The notes beneath the pieces are model-generated. The model saw only the letters and a program-made list of their open reading frames with translations. It searched no databases and was not told the origin of the DNA. A DNA stretch of 41,385 nt from NS-12 sp045403215 (GTDB lineage Bacteria > Nitrospirota > Nitrospiria > Nitrospirales > NS-4): assembly GCA_045403215.1 (NCBI GenBank), contig JAXIOW010000111.1, forward strand, positions 1-41,385, read 5' to 3'. Shown piece by piece: positions 25,576-34,209 of this stretch (position 1 is the first letter of the stretch; the number at the start of each line of letters is the position of its first letter). A program made the translations under genes and the position numbers.

Positions 25576-28500
25576 GTGGCGTCCCAGTTCGTCCACCTCC
25601 ACGTGCACACCCAGTACAGTCTGCTCGACGGGGCCAATCAGATCGCCGCCCTGGTGCAGGAAGCCAAGGGTTTCGGCATGCCGGCCCTGGCCGTCACGGA
25701 CCACGGAAACCTCTTCGGCGCCATCGAGTTTTACCAGAAGGCCACCGCCGCCGGCATCAAGCCGATCATCGGCTGCGAGGCCTACCTCGCCCCGAAGAGC
25801 CGGTTCGATCGGGAAGGGCAGTTCGCCCACAACGAGTACTACCACTTGATCCTGCTGGCCGCGAACCGGACCGGCTACCAGAACCTCCTCAAGCTCGCGA
25901 GCCAGGCGTACCTGGAAGGGTTCTACTATAAGCCGCGGGTGGACAAGGCGTTGCTCATCGAGCACCATGAAGGCCTCATTGCGCTCTCCGGCTGCCTGAG
26001 CGGCGAGGTCCCCCACCTCATCGCACAGGGCCGCCTGGAAGACGCGCTGCGCACCGCCGCCGAGTATCGGGACATCTTCGGGGCCGACCACTACTTCCTG
26101 GAAGTCCAGGAGAACGGCGTGCCCGAGCAGCAGATCGCCAACACCGGGTTGCGGGAGATCCATAAGCGTCTCGGCATCCCGCTGGTGGCCACCAACGACT
26201 GCCACTATTTAAAGAAGGGCGATGCCAGGGTCCATGACATTTTGCTCTGCCTGCAGACCGGCAAGACGGTGACCGATCCGAACCGGATGCGCTTTCAGAC
26301 CGACCAGCTCTACGTGAAGTCCACGGAAGAGATGCTGGCCGCGTTCCACGAGTGGCCCGAGGCGGTCTGGAACACGGCCCGCGTCGCGGAGATGTGCGCG
26401 CTCACCTTTACGTTCGGCAAGTCCTACCTCCCGCACTACACGGTGCCGGAGGGGGAGACGCTGGAGAGCTACCTCGACAAGCTCGCCCAGAAGGGGCTGG
26501 CGGAGCGGGTGCGCGAGCGTCCGTCGGGCCTCCCGGAAGCGCAGTACCGGAAGCGCCTGCGGGACGAACTGACCGTGATCACCTCGATGGGGTTTGCGGG
26601 CTACTTCCTGATCGTCTGGGACATCATCACCTTCGCCCGCTCGCGGGGCATCCCCGTGGGACCCGGGCGCGGCTCCAGCGCCGGCAGTCTGGTCGCCTAC
26701 GCCCTGCGCATCACCGACCTGGACCCGCTCGTGTACGGCCTGCTGTTCGAGCGCTTCCTGAACCCCGAGCGCATCTCCCTTCCCGACATCGACATGGACT
26801 TCTGCATGGACCGCCGCCAGGAAGTCATCAACTACGTGGTCGAGAAGTACGGCAAGGACCATGTCTGCCAGATCATCACCTTCGGCACGATGAAGGCGAA
26901 GGCCGCGATCCGCGACGTGGGCCGCGTGATGGAGATGCCCTACGCGGAGGTGGACCGCATCGCCAAGCTCATCCCCGATCAGCTCAACATCACCCTGGAC
27001 GAAGCCCTGGGGGCCGAGCCGCGCCTCACGGAACTGGTGGAGACCGACCCGAAAGTCCGTGAGGTCTTCGAGACGGCGCGCGCCCTGGAGAATTCGCCGC
27101 GCCACGCCTCCACCCATGCGGCCGGCGTCGTCATCTCGCAGGACTCCCTGACGGCCCACGTGCCTCTCTACAAAGGCTCCAAAGAGAGTGACGAAATCGT
27201 GACCCAGTATCCGATGGGGGACGTCGAAAAGGTCGGGCTGGTGAAGTTCGACCTGCTGGGGCTCAAGACCCTGACGATGATCGCCCACGCCGAGCGGCTC
27301 ATCAACGCGACGCGGCCCAACGACCCTGTTTTCTCCACTGCGAATCTGCCCCTCAACGACCCGCAGACGTTCGCGCTGCTGTCGTCCGGGAAGACCATGG
27401 GCCTCTTCCAGTTGGAGAGCGCGGGCATGCGCGACCTGCTCACCGGACTCCGTCCCGACCGCTTCGAGGACATCATCGCCATCATCGCCCTGTACCGGCC
27501 CGGTCCCATGGACCTGATCCCCGACTTCATCCGGCGCAAGCAGGGGAAGATTCCGATCACCTTCGAGGCGCCGGTTCTGGAGGAGATGCTGAAGGAGACC
27601 TACGGGGTCATCGTCTACCAGGAACAGGTCATGGCGATCGCGAACAAGGTCGCCGGCTTCACCATGGGCCAGGCGGACCTCATGCGGCGCGCCATGGGCA
27701 AGAAGAAACCGGAGGAGATGGTCAAGCTGCGGACGCAGTTCATCGAGGGTGCGAAGAAGCGGAAGATCACGGAGAAGAAGGCGGAGAAGCTCTTCGAGCT
27801 GATCCAGAAGTTCGCCGGCTACGGGTTCAACAAGTCGCACGCCGCGGCCTATGCGCTGGTCACCTACCAGACGGCCTACTTGAAGACACACTACCCCACC
27901 GAGTTCATGGCGGCCCTCCTCACCAGCGAAATGGGCAACACCGACAAGGTGGTGCGGTACATCAACGAATGCCGCGACCTCGGGATCAAGGTGCTCCCCC
28001 CGGACGTGAACGAGAGCGACAAGGACTTCACGGTCACGCAGGAGGGCATCCGGTTCGGGCTCGCGGCCATCAAGAACGTGGGCGAAGGCGCGATTGACAC
28101 GATCCTCGAGGCGCGGAAGGCTCAAGGCCCCTATGTCTCGTTCTTCGACTTCTGCCACCGGGTGGACGTCCGGAAGCTCAACAAGCGCGCGCTGGAATGT
28201 CTCATCAAGGCCGGCGCCTTCGATTCGACCGGCGCGCGCCGCGCCCAGCTCGCCGCCGTCCTGGACCGGACCGTGGATCAGGCCATGGCCGCCCAGCAGG
28301 CGGAGTCTCGCGGACAGACGAGCATCTTCGCCGCCTTCGAGTCACCGGACGGCCAGGGCGGGCGGCGCGGCACGCTGCCGTTCGACGAGAGCCTGTCCGA
28401 CGTGCCGGAATGGGACAAGGACCAACTGCTCAAGTATGAAAAGGAACTGATCGGGTTCTACATCACGAGCCATCCCCTCGCCCGGTACGACGAGGCCATG

Positions 28501-29049
28501 AGCCGCTTCTCCACCGCCAGCACCGACACGCTGAGCGAGGTCGCGGACGCCAAGGAGGTCAAGCTCTGCGGGATCATCGCCACCGTCCGCCAGACCATGA
28601 CCAAGAAAGGCGACCGCATGGCCTATCTGACGCTGGAGGACCTGCACGGCACCGTCGAGGTCATCGTCTTTCCCGACCTCTACAAGACAGCGGCTGCCCT
28701 CATCATCCCTGAATCGGTCATCCAAGTAATCGGGACGCTGGACCGGGGCGACAAGGCGGCCCGCATCAAGGCGACCAAGCTCGCGGGCCTTGCCGACCTC
28801 CAGGCGCAAAGCGTCTCCTACGTCTCGATTCACGTCACCACGCGGGACGCGTCGGCCGAGACGCTGCGCCAGCTCCGGGAGGTGCTCCACCGTCACGCCG
28901 GCCCCTGCCCGGTCTATCTCACGCTCACGATTCCCGACCACTCCGAATCCGTGATCGCGGTCGGTCCGGACCTGCGCGTCCTGCCGAGCGCCCCGCTCGT
29001 CGGCGACGTCGAAGCCCTCATCGGCACGGGCACGATCTCATTCGAATAG
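25576..29049 (+). CDS. dnaE: DNA polymerase III subunit alpha
   Basis: The replicative polymerase. The protein has 1157 residues, DnaE1 length. An N-terminal PHP domain (HLHVHTQYSLLDG, VTDHGNLFG) retains His-rich motifs that could bind metals. The palm contains GPGRGSSAGSLVAYAL and the catalytic Asp pair 404 and 406 in PDIDMDF, with the third Asp at about 559 (KFDLLGLKTLT). Then come FNKSHAAAYALVTYQTAY, a helix-hairpin-helix region and an OB fold (VKLCGIIATVRQTMTKKGDR). The start is GTG 25576, with AAGGA about eight bases upstream and the conserved QFVHLHVH right after. accA follows after 11 bases, a common pairing. Confidence 0.97.
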   Translation: MASQFVHLHVHTQYSLLDGANQIAALVQEAKGFGMPALAVTDHGNLFGAIEFYQKATAAGIKPIIGCEAYLAPKSRFDREGQFAHNEYYHLILLAANRTGYQNLLKLASQAYLEGFYYKPRVDKALLIEHHEGLIALSGCLSGEVPHLIAQGRLEDALRTAAEYRDIFGADHYFLEVQENGVPEQQIANTGLREIHKRLGIPLVATNDCHYLKKGDARVHDILLCLQTGKTVTDPNRMRFQTDQLYVKSTEEMLAAFHEWPEAVWNTARVAEMCALTFTFGKSYLPHYTVPEGETLESYLDKLAQKGLAERVRERPSGLPEAQYRKRLRDELTVITSMGFAGYFLIVWDIITFARSRGIPVGPGRGSSAGSLVAYALRITDLDPLVYGLLFERFLNPERISLPDIDMDFCMDRRQEVINYVVEKYGKDHVCQIITFGTMKAKAAIRDVGRVMEMPYAEVDRIAKLIPDQLNITLDEALGAEPRLTELVETDPKVREVFETARALENSPRHASTHAAGVVISQDSLTAHVPLYKGSKESDEIVTQYPMGDVEKVGLVKFDLLGLKTLTMIAHAERLINATRPNDPVFSTANLPLNDPQTFALLSSGKTMGLFQLESAGMRDLLTGLRPDRFEDIIAIIALYRPGPMDLIPDFIRRKQGKIPITFEAPVLEEMLKETYGVIVYQEQVMAIANKVAGFTMGQADLMRRAMGKKKPEEMVKLRTQFIEGAKKRKITEKKAEKLFELIQKFAGYGFNKSHAAAYALVTYQTAYLKTHYPTEFMAALLTSEMGNTDKVVRYINECRDLGIKVLPPDVNESDKDFTVTQEGIRFGLAAIKNVGEGAIDTILEARKAQGPYVSFFDFCHRVDVRKLNKRALECLIKAGAFDSTGARRAQLAAVLDRTVDQAMAAQQAESRGQTSIFAAFESPDGQGGRRGTLPFDESLSDVPEWDKDQLLKYEKELIGFYITSHPLARYDEAMSRFSTASTDTLSEVADAKEVKLCGIIATVRQTMTKKGDRMAYLTLEDLHGTVEVIVFPDLYKTAAALIIPESVIQVIGTLDRGDKAARIKATKLAGLADLQAQSVSYVSIHVTTRDASAETLRQLREVLHRHAGPCPVYLTLTIPDHSESVIAVGPDLRVLPSAPLVGDVEALIGTGTISFE

Positions 29050-29060
29050 CGAGCGGCAGC

Positions 29061-30011
29061 ATGCGCGAATACCTAGACTTCGAGAAGCCCATTGCCGAGA
29101 TCGAGGCGAAGATCGAAAAGCTGACCGCCGCGGGCCAGGGACAGCCCGGCGTGCAGGACGACCTCCGCAAGCTCCGCGAGAAACTCTACAAGCTCCAGGC
29201 GGAGATCTACGCCGGCCTCACGCCCTGGCAGCGGACCCAGGTCGCCCGGCATCCGCAACGGCCGTCCACGCTCGACTACTTCGGGCGGATCTGCGACAGC
29301 TTCCTGGAACTGCACGGCGACCGCCTGTATGGCGACGACCAGGCCATCGTCGCGGGTCTCGCTCGCCTGAACGGCCGCTCCGTCGTCGTGATCGGGCCGC
29401 AAAAGGGCAAGACGCTGAAAGAACGGATGCAGCGGAACTTCGGGATGCCCAACCCGGAAGGGTACCGCAAGGCGCTTCGCCTGATGCGCCTGGCCGAGAG
29501 ATTCAACAAGCCGGTCCTCACCTTCATCGACACGCCCGGCGCCTATCCCGGCATCGGCGCCGAGGAGCGCGGCCAGTCCGAAGCCATCGCCCGAAATTTG
29601 TTGGTGATGGCCTCGCTCAAGGTCCCGATCGTGTCCGTCGTCATCGGGGAAGGCGGCAGCGGCGGGGCCCTCGCGATCGGCGTGGCCGACCGCCTGCTAA
29701 TGCTGCAGCACGCGGTCTATTCGGTCATCTCGCCGGAGGGTTGCGCAGCGATCCTGTGGAACGATCCGCAGAAGGCGCCGGACGCGGCGGAGGCGCTCAA
29801 GATGACCGCCGAAGACCTGCTGCGCCTGGGTGTGATCGACGAGATCATTCCCGAGCCACCCGGTGCGGCCCACCGCGACCCGACGGCCATATGCAACGCT
29901 GTGAAGAAGGCGGTCGTGGCCCACCTCAGCGAGCTGCTCGAACTCCCGCTCGACGAGCTCCTCCGGCGGCGCTCCAACAGGTACCGGCGCATGGGCGTAA
30001 TGGGCGAGTAG
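29061..30011 (+). CDS. accA: Acetyl-CoA carboxylase carboxyltransferase subunit alpha
   Basis: With AccD it transfers carboxyl from biotin to acetyl-CoA, giving malonyl-CoA for fatty acids. The protein has 316 residues. It has an N-terminal helical hairpin (DFEKPIAEIEAKIEKL), RPSTLDYFGRICDSF, GDRLYGDDQAIVAG, FNKPVLTFIDTPGAYPGIGAEERGQ and the oxyanion-type GGSGGALAIG followed by SVISPEGCAAILW. The ATG at 29061 has GAGCGG upstream. It is in an operon with dnaE; accD and accBC are elsewhere. It uses the cofactor whose genes lie at the left end, but there is no direct link. Confidence 0.97.
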   Translation: MREYLDFEKPIAEIEAKIEKLTAAGQGQPGVQDDLRKLREKLYKLQAEIYAGLTPWQRTQVARHPQRPSTLDYFGRICDSFLELHGDRLYGDDQAIVAGLARLNGRSVVVIGPQKGKTLKERMQRNFGMPNPEGYRKALRLMRLAERFNKPVLTFIDTPGAYPGIGAEERGQSEAIARNLLVMASLKVPIVSVVIGEGGSGGALAIGVADRLLMLQHAVYSVISPEGCAAILWNDPQKAPDAAEALKMTAEDLLRLGVIDEIIPEPPGAAHRDPTAICNAVKKAVVAHLSELLELPLDELLRRRSNRYRRMGVMGE

Positions 30012-30184
30012 ATCAGGTTCGCGGGTCCTGTCGCCGAGTCACCCTGACGTGCTCAGAGCCTTTCGCCGTCGAAGCCCCGCGGACTCGGCTGTAGGCTCTT
30101 CCGCTCCGCCAGGGTCCCGCTCGGCGCCACCCGCTGTTAAATCCAGCACTCGCCTTTGGAAAATGGGATGAATGGAGAAAAGTG
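30012..30184. other. Intergenic gap, no promoter recognised
   Basis: The 173 bases after accA contain an eight-base inverted repeat GCCGAGTC (30033-30040) and GACTCGGC (30082-30089) with a 41-base loop, but no T-run. I see no convincing -35/-10 pair before the next gene, which may be read through from dnaE-accA. Confidence 0.4.
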
Positions 30185-31915
30185 ATGGATTGGCCCGTTG
30201 AGCGGACGGCGAGGCTGGCGGCAGGCCACGGGGACGGCGTGCTGTCGAATGTGAACTTCGGGGAAGTCCTGCCGTTCGTCGCCAAGCCGCTGGTCAGGGA
30301 CTACCTCGCACGGTATATCGGCCCGATCCTGGGCGGCCAGTTTGCGGGCCTGCCGCGCACCGACCCGCTGGTCCTGGACCTGAACCCGATCGCCTTCGTC
30401 GCCGGCCGGTCCTACATGGACCTGTCGGTGTACCTGAACATGCCGGCGGTGCGCTACCACCTCGAGAGCCTGGAAGCCGTCGACCAAGCGAAAGGACAGG
30501 CCATCATCGCGCTCGTGCGGGCCGGGCGGCTGAGGCCCATGCCGATCCCGTTCAGCGCGCGCGTGCGCCTCCACCTGGCCTACGTCCGAATGAGCCTGCG
30601 CTCGCTGGGCTGGCTCCTCCGGCGCCGGACGCCGGTGAAGTTGCTCGCTGCCTATGCGCGCAGGACCGACTGTCTGCGCGAGCTGGCTCGGCATCCGGTG
30701 GAACAGGGATCGCCCGCGACGCTGCTCATTGAGATGGAGGAGTGGCTCGAGCACGAAGACGACCCGACCAGGGAGGGCCTCCGCCACTTGGGCGTTGCGA
30801 TGTTCCTCCACACGGCCGTTCAGCGGATCTGTGCGGGGCGCGTGTCCTTCTCGCAGCTCGCTGACCTGGGCAAAGGCATCCCCAACAATCCCACCACCAT
30901 CATCTCTTTGGACTTGTGGGCCTTGGCCCTGGAGGCCCGCCCCCTGGCCGACCTCTTTGAGAACACCCCGGCCGACAAACTGGCGACCGCCCTCCAAACA
31001 ACGGAGGCCGGACGCCGCTGGTGGAATCGCTTCGACGAATTTCTGGCTCGGCATGGCCACCGCGGGGAGGTGGAACTGGACCTGTCAACGCCACGCTGGG
31101 CAGAGGATCCCACGTTCTTGTTGCAGGCCGTCGCCAATTACCTGCGCCACCCGAGCGGCATTCCGACGCCGCCCGAGATGCTGGCCCAGGGCGTCCGCCA
31201 GCGCGTGGAAGCCGTCGAGACGATTCGATCCCTGCTGCCCCTACCCCTGCGATGGCTGTTCGGGTGGCTCTACGAGCGGTATGTCCTGTGGCTGCCGTTT
31301 CGGGAAGCCGCCAAGTACGTCTGGCTGATCGGGTTTGCCCACGCTCGACGGGTCTACCGGGAACTCGGACGCCGGCTCGCCGTGTCCGGACATCTCAAAG
31401 AAATCGACGATGTCTTCTGGCTGCAGTTGAATGAAGTACGCTCCTGGGCTGAAACAGGGACCGCTTCGTGGACACAGGAGATGCTGAAGGCGCGAGAGCG
31501 CGAGTGGCGGGAATGGACGACGCTCAGTCCGCCTTCCTTGATCGTCGGCTGCGTCGGAATCGAAGACACGACCGTCCTGAGCGTGCCGCTGCCCGGATCA
31601 CGGGTGCTGCGCGGGACGCCGGTCTCCTCGGGCGAGGCCGAAGGGCTCGCCCGCGTGATCACGGACCCGCACCAGGCCGACCTGCGCCCGGGCGAGATCC
31701 TGGTCACCCGCTATACCGATCCCGCCTGGACGCCGCTGTTCTTCACGGCCGGCGCCTTGATCACCGAGATCGGCGGCGTGTTGAGCCACGGCGCGGTGAT
31801 CGCCCGCGAGATCGGCCTGCCGGCGATTGTCGGCGTGGCAGACGCGACCACCCGCATCAACTCGGGCCGCCGCGTGAAAGTCAACGCACACGACGGGACG
31901 GTGGAATTGCTCTGA
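30185..31915 (+). CDS. PEP-utiliser-type protein: RIF/PEP-binding-like region plus mobile His domain, no ATP-grasp
   Basis: The protein has 576 residues. The N-terminal 470 residues, beginning near NVNFGEVLPFVAKPL, resemble the middle domain of rifampicin phosphotransferase and PEP-synthase-like proteins. The last 100 form the swivelling phosphohistidine domain, with GGVLSHGAVIAREIGLPAIVG and His at about 535. In complete family members an ATP-grasp domain of about 300 residues precedes these parts and phosphorylates the His; it is absent here and in the neighbouring genes. The protein either works with an ATP-grasp subunit encoded elsewhere or does something else. ATG 30185 has GGAG seven bases upstream; GTG 30182 is one codon earlier. 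Confidence 0.82.
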   Translation: MDWPVERTARLAAGHGDGVLSNVNFGEVLPFVAKPLVRDYLARYIGPILGGQFAGLPRTDPLVLDLNPIAFVAGRSYMDLSVYLNMPAVRYHLESLEAVDQAKGQAIIALVRAGRLRPMPIPFSARVRLHLAYVRMSLRSLGWLLRRRTPVKLLAAYARRTDCLRELARHPVEQGSPATLLIEMEEWLEHEDDPTREGLRHLGVAMFLHTAVQRICAGRVSFSQLADLGKGIPNNPTTIISLDLWALALEARPLADLFENTPADKLATALQTTEAGRRWWNRFDEFLARHGHRGEVELDLSTPRWAEDPTFLLQAVANYLRHPSGIPTPPEMLAQGVRQRVEAVETIRSLLPLPLRWLFGWLYERYVLWLPFREAAKYVWLIGFAHARRVYRELGRRLAVSGHLKEIDDVFWLQLNEVRSWAETGTASWTQEMLKAREREWREWTTLSPPSLIVGCVGIEDTTVLSVPLPGSRVLRGTPVSSGEAEGLARVITDPHQADLRPGEILVTRYTDPAWTPLFFTAGALITEIGGVLSHGAVIAREIGLPAIVGVADATTRINSGRRVKVNAHDGTVELL

Positions 31916-31916
31916 C

Positions 31917-31945
31917 TTGCTGACTCAACAAGACCGGCGTACACT
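31917..31945 (+). promoter_or_regulatory. Predicted promoter giving a leaderless transcript
   Basis: TTGCTG (31917-31922), 17 bases, TACACT (31940-31945); six bases then separate the -10 box from ATG 31952, exactly as at 24667-24674. Confidence 0.55.
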
Positions 31946-31951
31946 ATTTGT

Positions 31952-32539
31952 ATGTCGCGCGCCGGCATTCCTCTTCTTGTCGCGTTCCTTTCTACCATCC
32001 TCCTCCCTCTGTCCGCCACAGCCGAACCGGAGCTGTGGGTCTGCAAACGGGCCGATGGCTCGACGATGTTCACGGACCACGTCCCGACCCTCGCCGGCTG
32101 CAGCGCCTACACCGTCCGTTCCGAGCTGGGCTATCTCAAACGCGCCGCGGAACCTCCGGCGGTCAAGCAGGAAGCGCCCACGCCGCCTGAGCCGAGGGTG
32201 CAGGCGCAGACCGCACTTCCGCCGATCACCATCAACATCGTCATCAGCGCCCCGCCTCCACTGCCTCCGCCGGTCCAAATGCTGGCCCCGGTCGGAGAGA
32301 TCCCCTTCGAGACCTACCGAATGTTGTCGGTGGGCATGACCGAAGCGGAAGTGCTGGGGCGCGCCGGGCTGCCTCAAACGACGTATATCGGCAGCGCCTA
32401 CCCGTTCAGCTCGCCCTATCCGTTCTGGCCCATCTTCGGCGCGAACCGGTTCGTGTACTCCAGCGGCGACTGGATCGTGGAGCTCACGTTCACCGGCGGC
32501 CGCGTCCTCTCGATCAACCAAACACGCCTCAGACCGTGA
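31952..32539 (+). CDS. Exported protein with DUF4124-like and BamE-like segments
   Basis: The protein has 195 residues. The Sec signal peptide is clear, with cleavage expected after ATA at residue 24. The mature N-terminus (LWVCKRADGSTMFTDHVP, Cys31 and Cys50) resembles DUF4124 modules, probably with a disulfide. A Pro-rich linker follows. The C-terminal part (VGMTEAEVLGRAGLP, then WIVELTFTGGRVLSI) matches the SmpA/OmlA/BamE pattern of a helix pair and sheet. These modules act in the periplasm; this combined protein has no known role. Both assignments are by pattern only. The only start is ATG 31952, with no ribosome site and a -10 box six bases away. Confidence 0.75.
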   Translation: MSRAGIPLLVAFLSTILLPLSATAEPELWVCKRADGSTMFTDHVPTLAGCSAYTVRSELGYLKRAAEPPAVKQEAPTPPEPRVQAQTALPPITINIVISAPPPLPPPVQMLAPVGEIPFETYRMLSVGMTEAEVLGRAGLPQTTYIGSAYPFSSPYPFWPIFGANRFVYSSGDWIVELTFTGGRVLSINQTRLRP

Positions 32540-32580
32540 CTCGATTCAACCACCAGTAAACTTCGCCTCCTGGAAACAGA

Positions 32581-32612
32581 ACGGCCTCCGGAGGCTGTCC
32601 TCCGGAGGCCGT
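32581..32612 (-). terminator. Perfect 14-bp hairpin, likely terminator of the helicase gene
   Basis: ACGGCCTCCGGAGG, loop CTGT, and its exact complement. On the minus strand it is followed by TTCTGTTT, a moderate U-tract, so it can end helicase transcription; on the plus strand no T-run follows. Confidence 0.65.
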
Positions 32613-32624
32613 CCACGGTGGGTG

Positions 32625-32657
32625 TGGGAGGGGCGCTTTTAGCGGGGCCCCCTCCCA
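32625..32657. terminator. Second GC-rich hairpin between convergent genes
   Basis: TGGGAGGGG pairs with CCCCTCCCA around an inner CGCT-TTT-AGCG hairpin. With the adjacent perfect hairpin it separates the exported-protein gene and the helicase gene, which converge here. No U-tract follows on either strand. Confidence 0.45.
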
Positions 32658-32676
32658 CTATGACGTAAGGGTCGGC

Positions 32677-33939
32677 TTACGCCCTGTGAGACGATTTGGC
32701 GTGGACTGGTCGTCCGGGTCTGAACCCGGAGGGCCGTCCCGGCCTGTCGCCCCTCTGGCCATTGTGGCCATTGCCGCGCGGGGTGTGCGCCTGGGGTACG
32801 GGATGCGCGGGGGGCCTGCTGCCGGCCGCGAGAGGAACCGGTTGGCCCAGCAGCTTCTCGATGGCCCGCAGTTGCACGTGATCGTCCGCCGTCACGAAGC
32901 TCGTGGCCCGGCCGCTCGCCTTCACGCGGGCGGTCCGCCCGATCCGGTGGATGTAATCCTCCGGCGTGTTCGGCAGGTCGTAGTTGACGACATGCCCGAT
33001 GTTGGCCACGTCAATGCCGCGGGCCGCGATGTCCGTGGCCACCAAAACCCGGAATGTGCCCCGGCGGAATCCTTCCAAGGCCGCCCGCCGCTGCGACAGG
33101 CTCCGGTTGCCGTGGATGATCGCCACCCTGTGGCCGGCGTTGCCGAGCGCCCGCCCCAGTCGGTCGGCGCCGTGTTTCGTGCGCGTAAAGACGAGGACCG
33201 AATCGCGGTCCTGCCCGAGCAGAGCGAGCATCAGCTTGGTCTTGTCCTCCCGTGTCGTATGATGCAGGGCCTGCTCGGCCCGCTCGGCGGGAGCCGACGA
33301 GCGGCCGATTGTCACCCGCACCGGGTCCTTGACGCTGGCTCGCGCGAGCTCGGCGACATCCGTCGGCAGCGTCGCGGAGAAGAGCAAGGTCTGCCGCTCT
33401 TCCGGCAGCGCCTCCAGGATCTGGTTGATTTGGAGCGCAAAGCCCATGTCCAGCATGCGGTCCGCTTCGTCCAGCACCAGGATCTGCATCTTCATCAGAT
33501 TGATGGTCCCGTTCCACATATGGTCCAGGAGCCGTCCCGGCGTCGCCACGATGATGTCCGGGCGCTGGCGAAGACCGCGAAGCTGGGCATTCATGTCGGC
33601 GCCGCCCACGATCGTCGTCGCGTACACGCGCCGGCTGTGTCCCAATTTCGAGATCGCTTCCTGGATCTGGATGGCCAGCTCCCTGGTGGGCGCCAGGATC
33701 AACCCGCGGGGAAAGCCTTCCGACTTGCCGGCCAGGCGCTCGACCATCGGAATCACGAAGGCCGCGGTCTTGCCCGTGCCGGTCTGCGCGCATCCGAGCA
33801 CGTCGCGCCCGGCCAGCCCGGGGGGAATGGCCTGGGCCTGGATGGGCATAGGTTCGGTGAACCCCGCCCTGGCGATATCGCGCAAGATGGCCTCGGACAA
33901 ACCGAGATTACTGAAACTGCTGTGAACAGTCGTCTGCAC
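32677..33939 (-). CDS. rhlE: DEAD-box RNA helicase, RhlE-like
   Basis: ATP-dependent RNA remodelling, typically in ribosome assembly, RNA decay or cold adaptation. The protein has 420 residues with all core motifs: Q motif (FSNLGL...PMPIQAQAIP), AQTGTGKT, APTRELA, TPGRLLDH, VLDEADRMLDMG, SATLP, ATDIAARGIDV and HRIGRTAR. The C-terminal tail is basic and RG/HG-rich (HNGQRGDRPGRPSGFRPGRP), as in RhlE-type proteins. The start is GTG 33937-33939 with AAGGA seven bases before it. A leader of about 160 bases and a near-consensus promoter precede it, which suggests post-transcriptional control. Confidence 0.93.
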   Translation of the reverse strand: MQTTVHSSFSNLGLSEAILRDIARAGFTEPMPIQAQAIPPGLAGRDVLGCAQTGTGKTAAFVIPMVERLAGKSEGFPRGLILAPTRELAIQIQEAISKLGHSRRVYATTIVGGADMNAQLRGLRQRPDIIVATPGRLLDHMWNGTINLMKMQILVLDEADRMLDMGFALQINQILEALPEERQTLLFSATLPTDVAELARASVKDPVRVTIGRSSAPAERAEQALHHTTREDKTKLMLALLGQDRDSVLVFTRTKHGADRLGRALGNAGHRVAIIHGNRSLSQRRAALEGFRRGTFRVLVATDIAARGIDVANIGHVVNYDLPNTPEDYIHRIGRTARVKASGRATSFVTADDHVQLRAIEKLLGQPVPLAAGSRPPAHPVPQAHTPRGNGHNGQRGDRPGRPSGFRPGRPVHAKSSHRA

Positions 33940-34100
33940 AAACTCTTCCTTTCGGTGTGGATCGCATTGTCACGGATTCAGAAAACTGAGGGGAGTCAGG
34001 ATCGGGTGGGAAACTGCTCCAAACAGGACCTGAGCGCGATGCGATCGCGGGTCCGGAGTATGGTTACCGTCACCGCCGCCGGACCGTCTCGGCGATGACT
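33940..34100 (-). promoter_or_regulatory. Long structured 5' leader of the helicase gene
   Basis: Between the predicted start near 34100 and the GTG at 33939 lie about 160 untranslated bases. GATCGCAT (33960-33967) and ATGCGATC (34039-34046) are exact complements 71 bases apart. Pairing would close a large domain about 20 bases before the ribosome site. Long leaders are known for cold-induced or autoregulated helicase genes such as deaD and crhR; the analogy is mine. Confidence 0.45.
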
Positions 34101-34106
34101 AGGCAC

Positions 34107-34135
34107 ACTGTACTAGACTAAACCCTAATTGTCAA
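34107..34135 (-). promoter_or_regulatory. Near-consensus promoter of the helicase gene with AT-rich upstream
   Basis: On the minus strand TTGACA (34130-34135), 17 bases, TACAGT (34107-34112). The 20 bases upstream are almost only A and T (AATTTAAATAAT), like an UP element, very unusual for this window. Confidence 0.65.
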
Positions 34136-34209
34136 ATTATTTAAATTAAATGCCTAATCACTAGTTCCACTCGCCACCTGCAGGCTACGCCGGGCACCTT
34201 TTGAAGAGA

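Noticed and set aside
30033..30089. Inverted repeat GCCGAGTC/GACTCGGC after accA as a terminator
   Set aside because: The loop is 41 bases and no T-run follows, so it is too weak to call.
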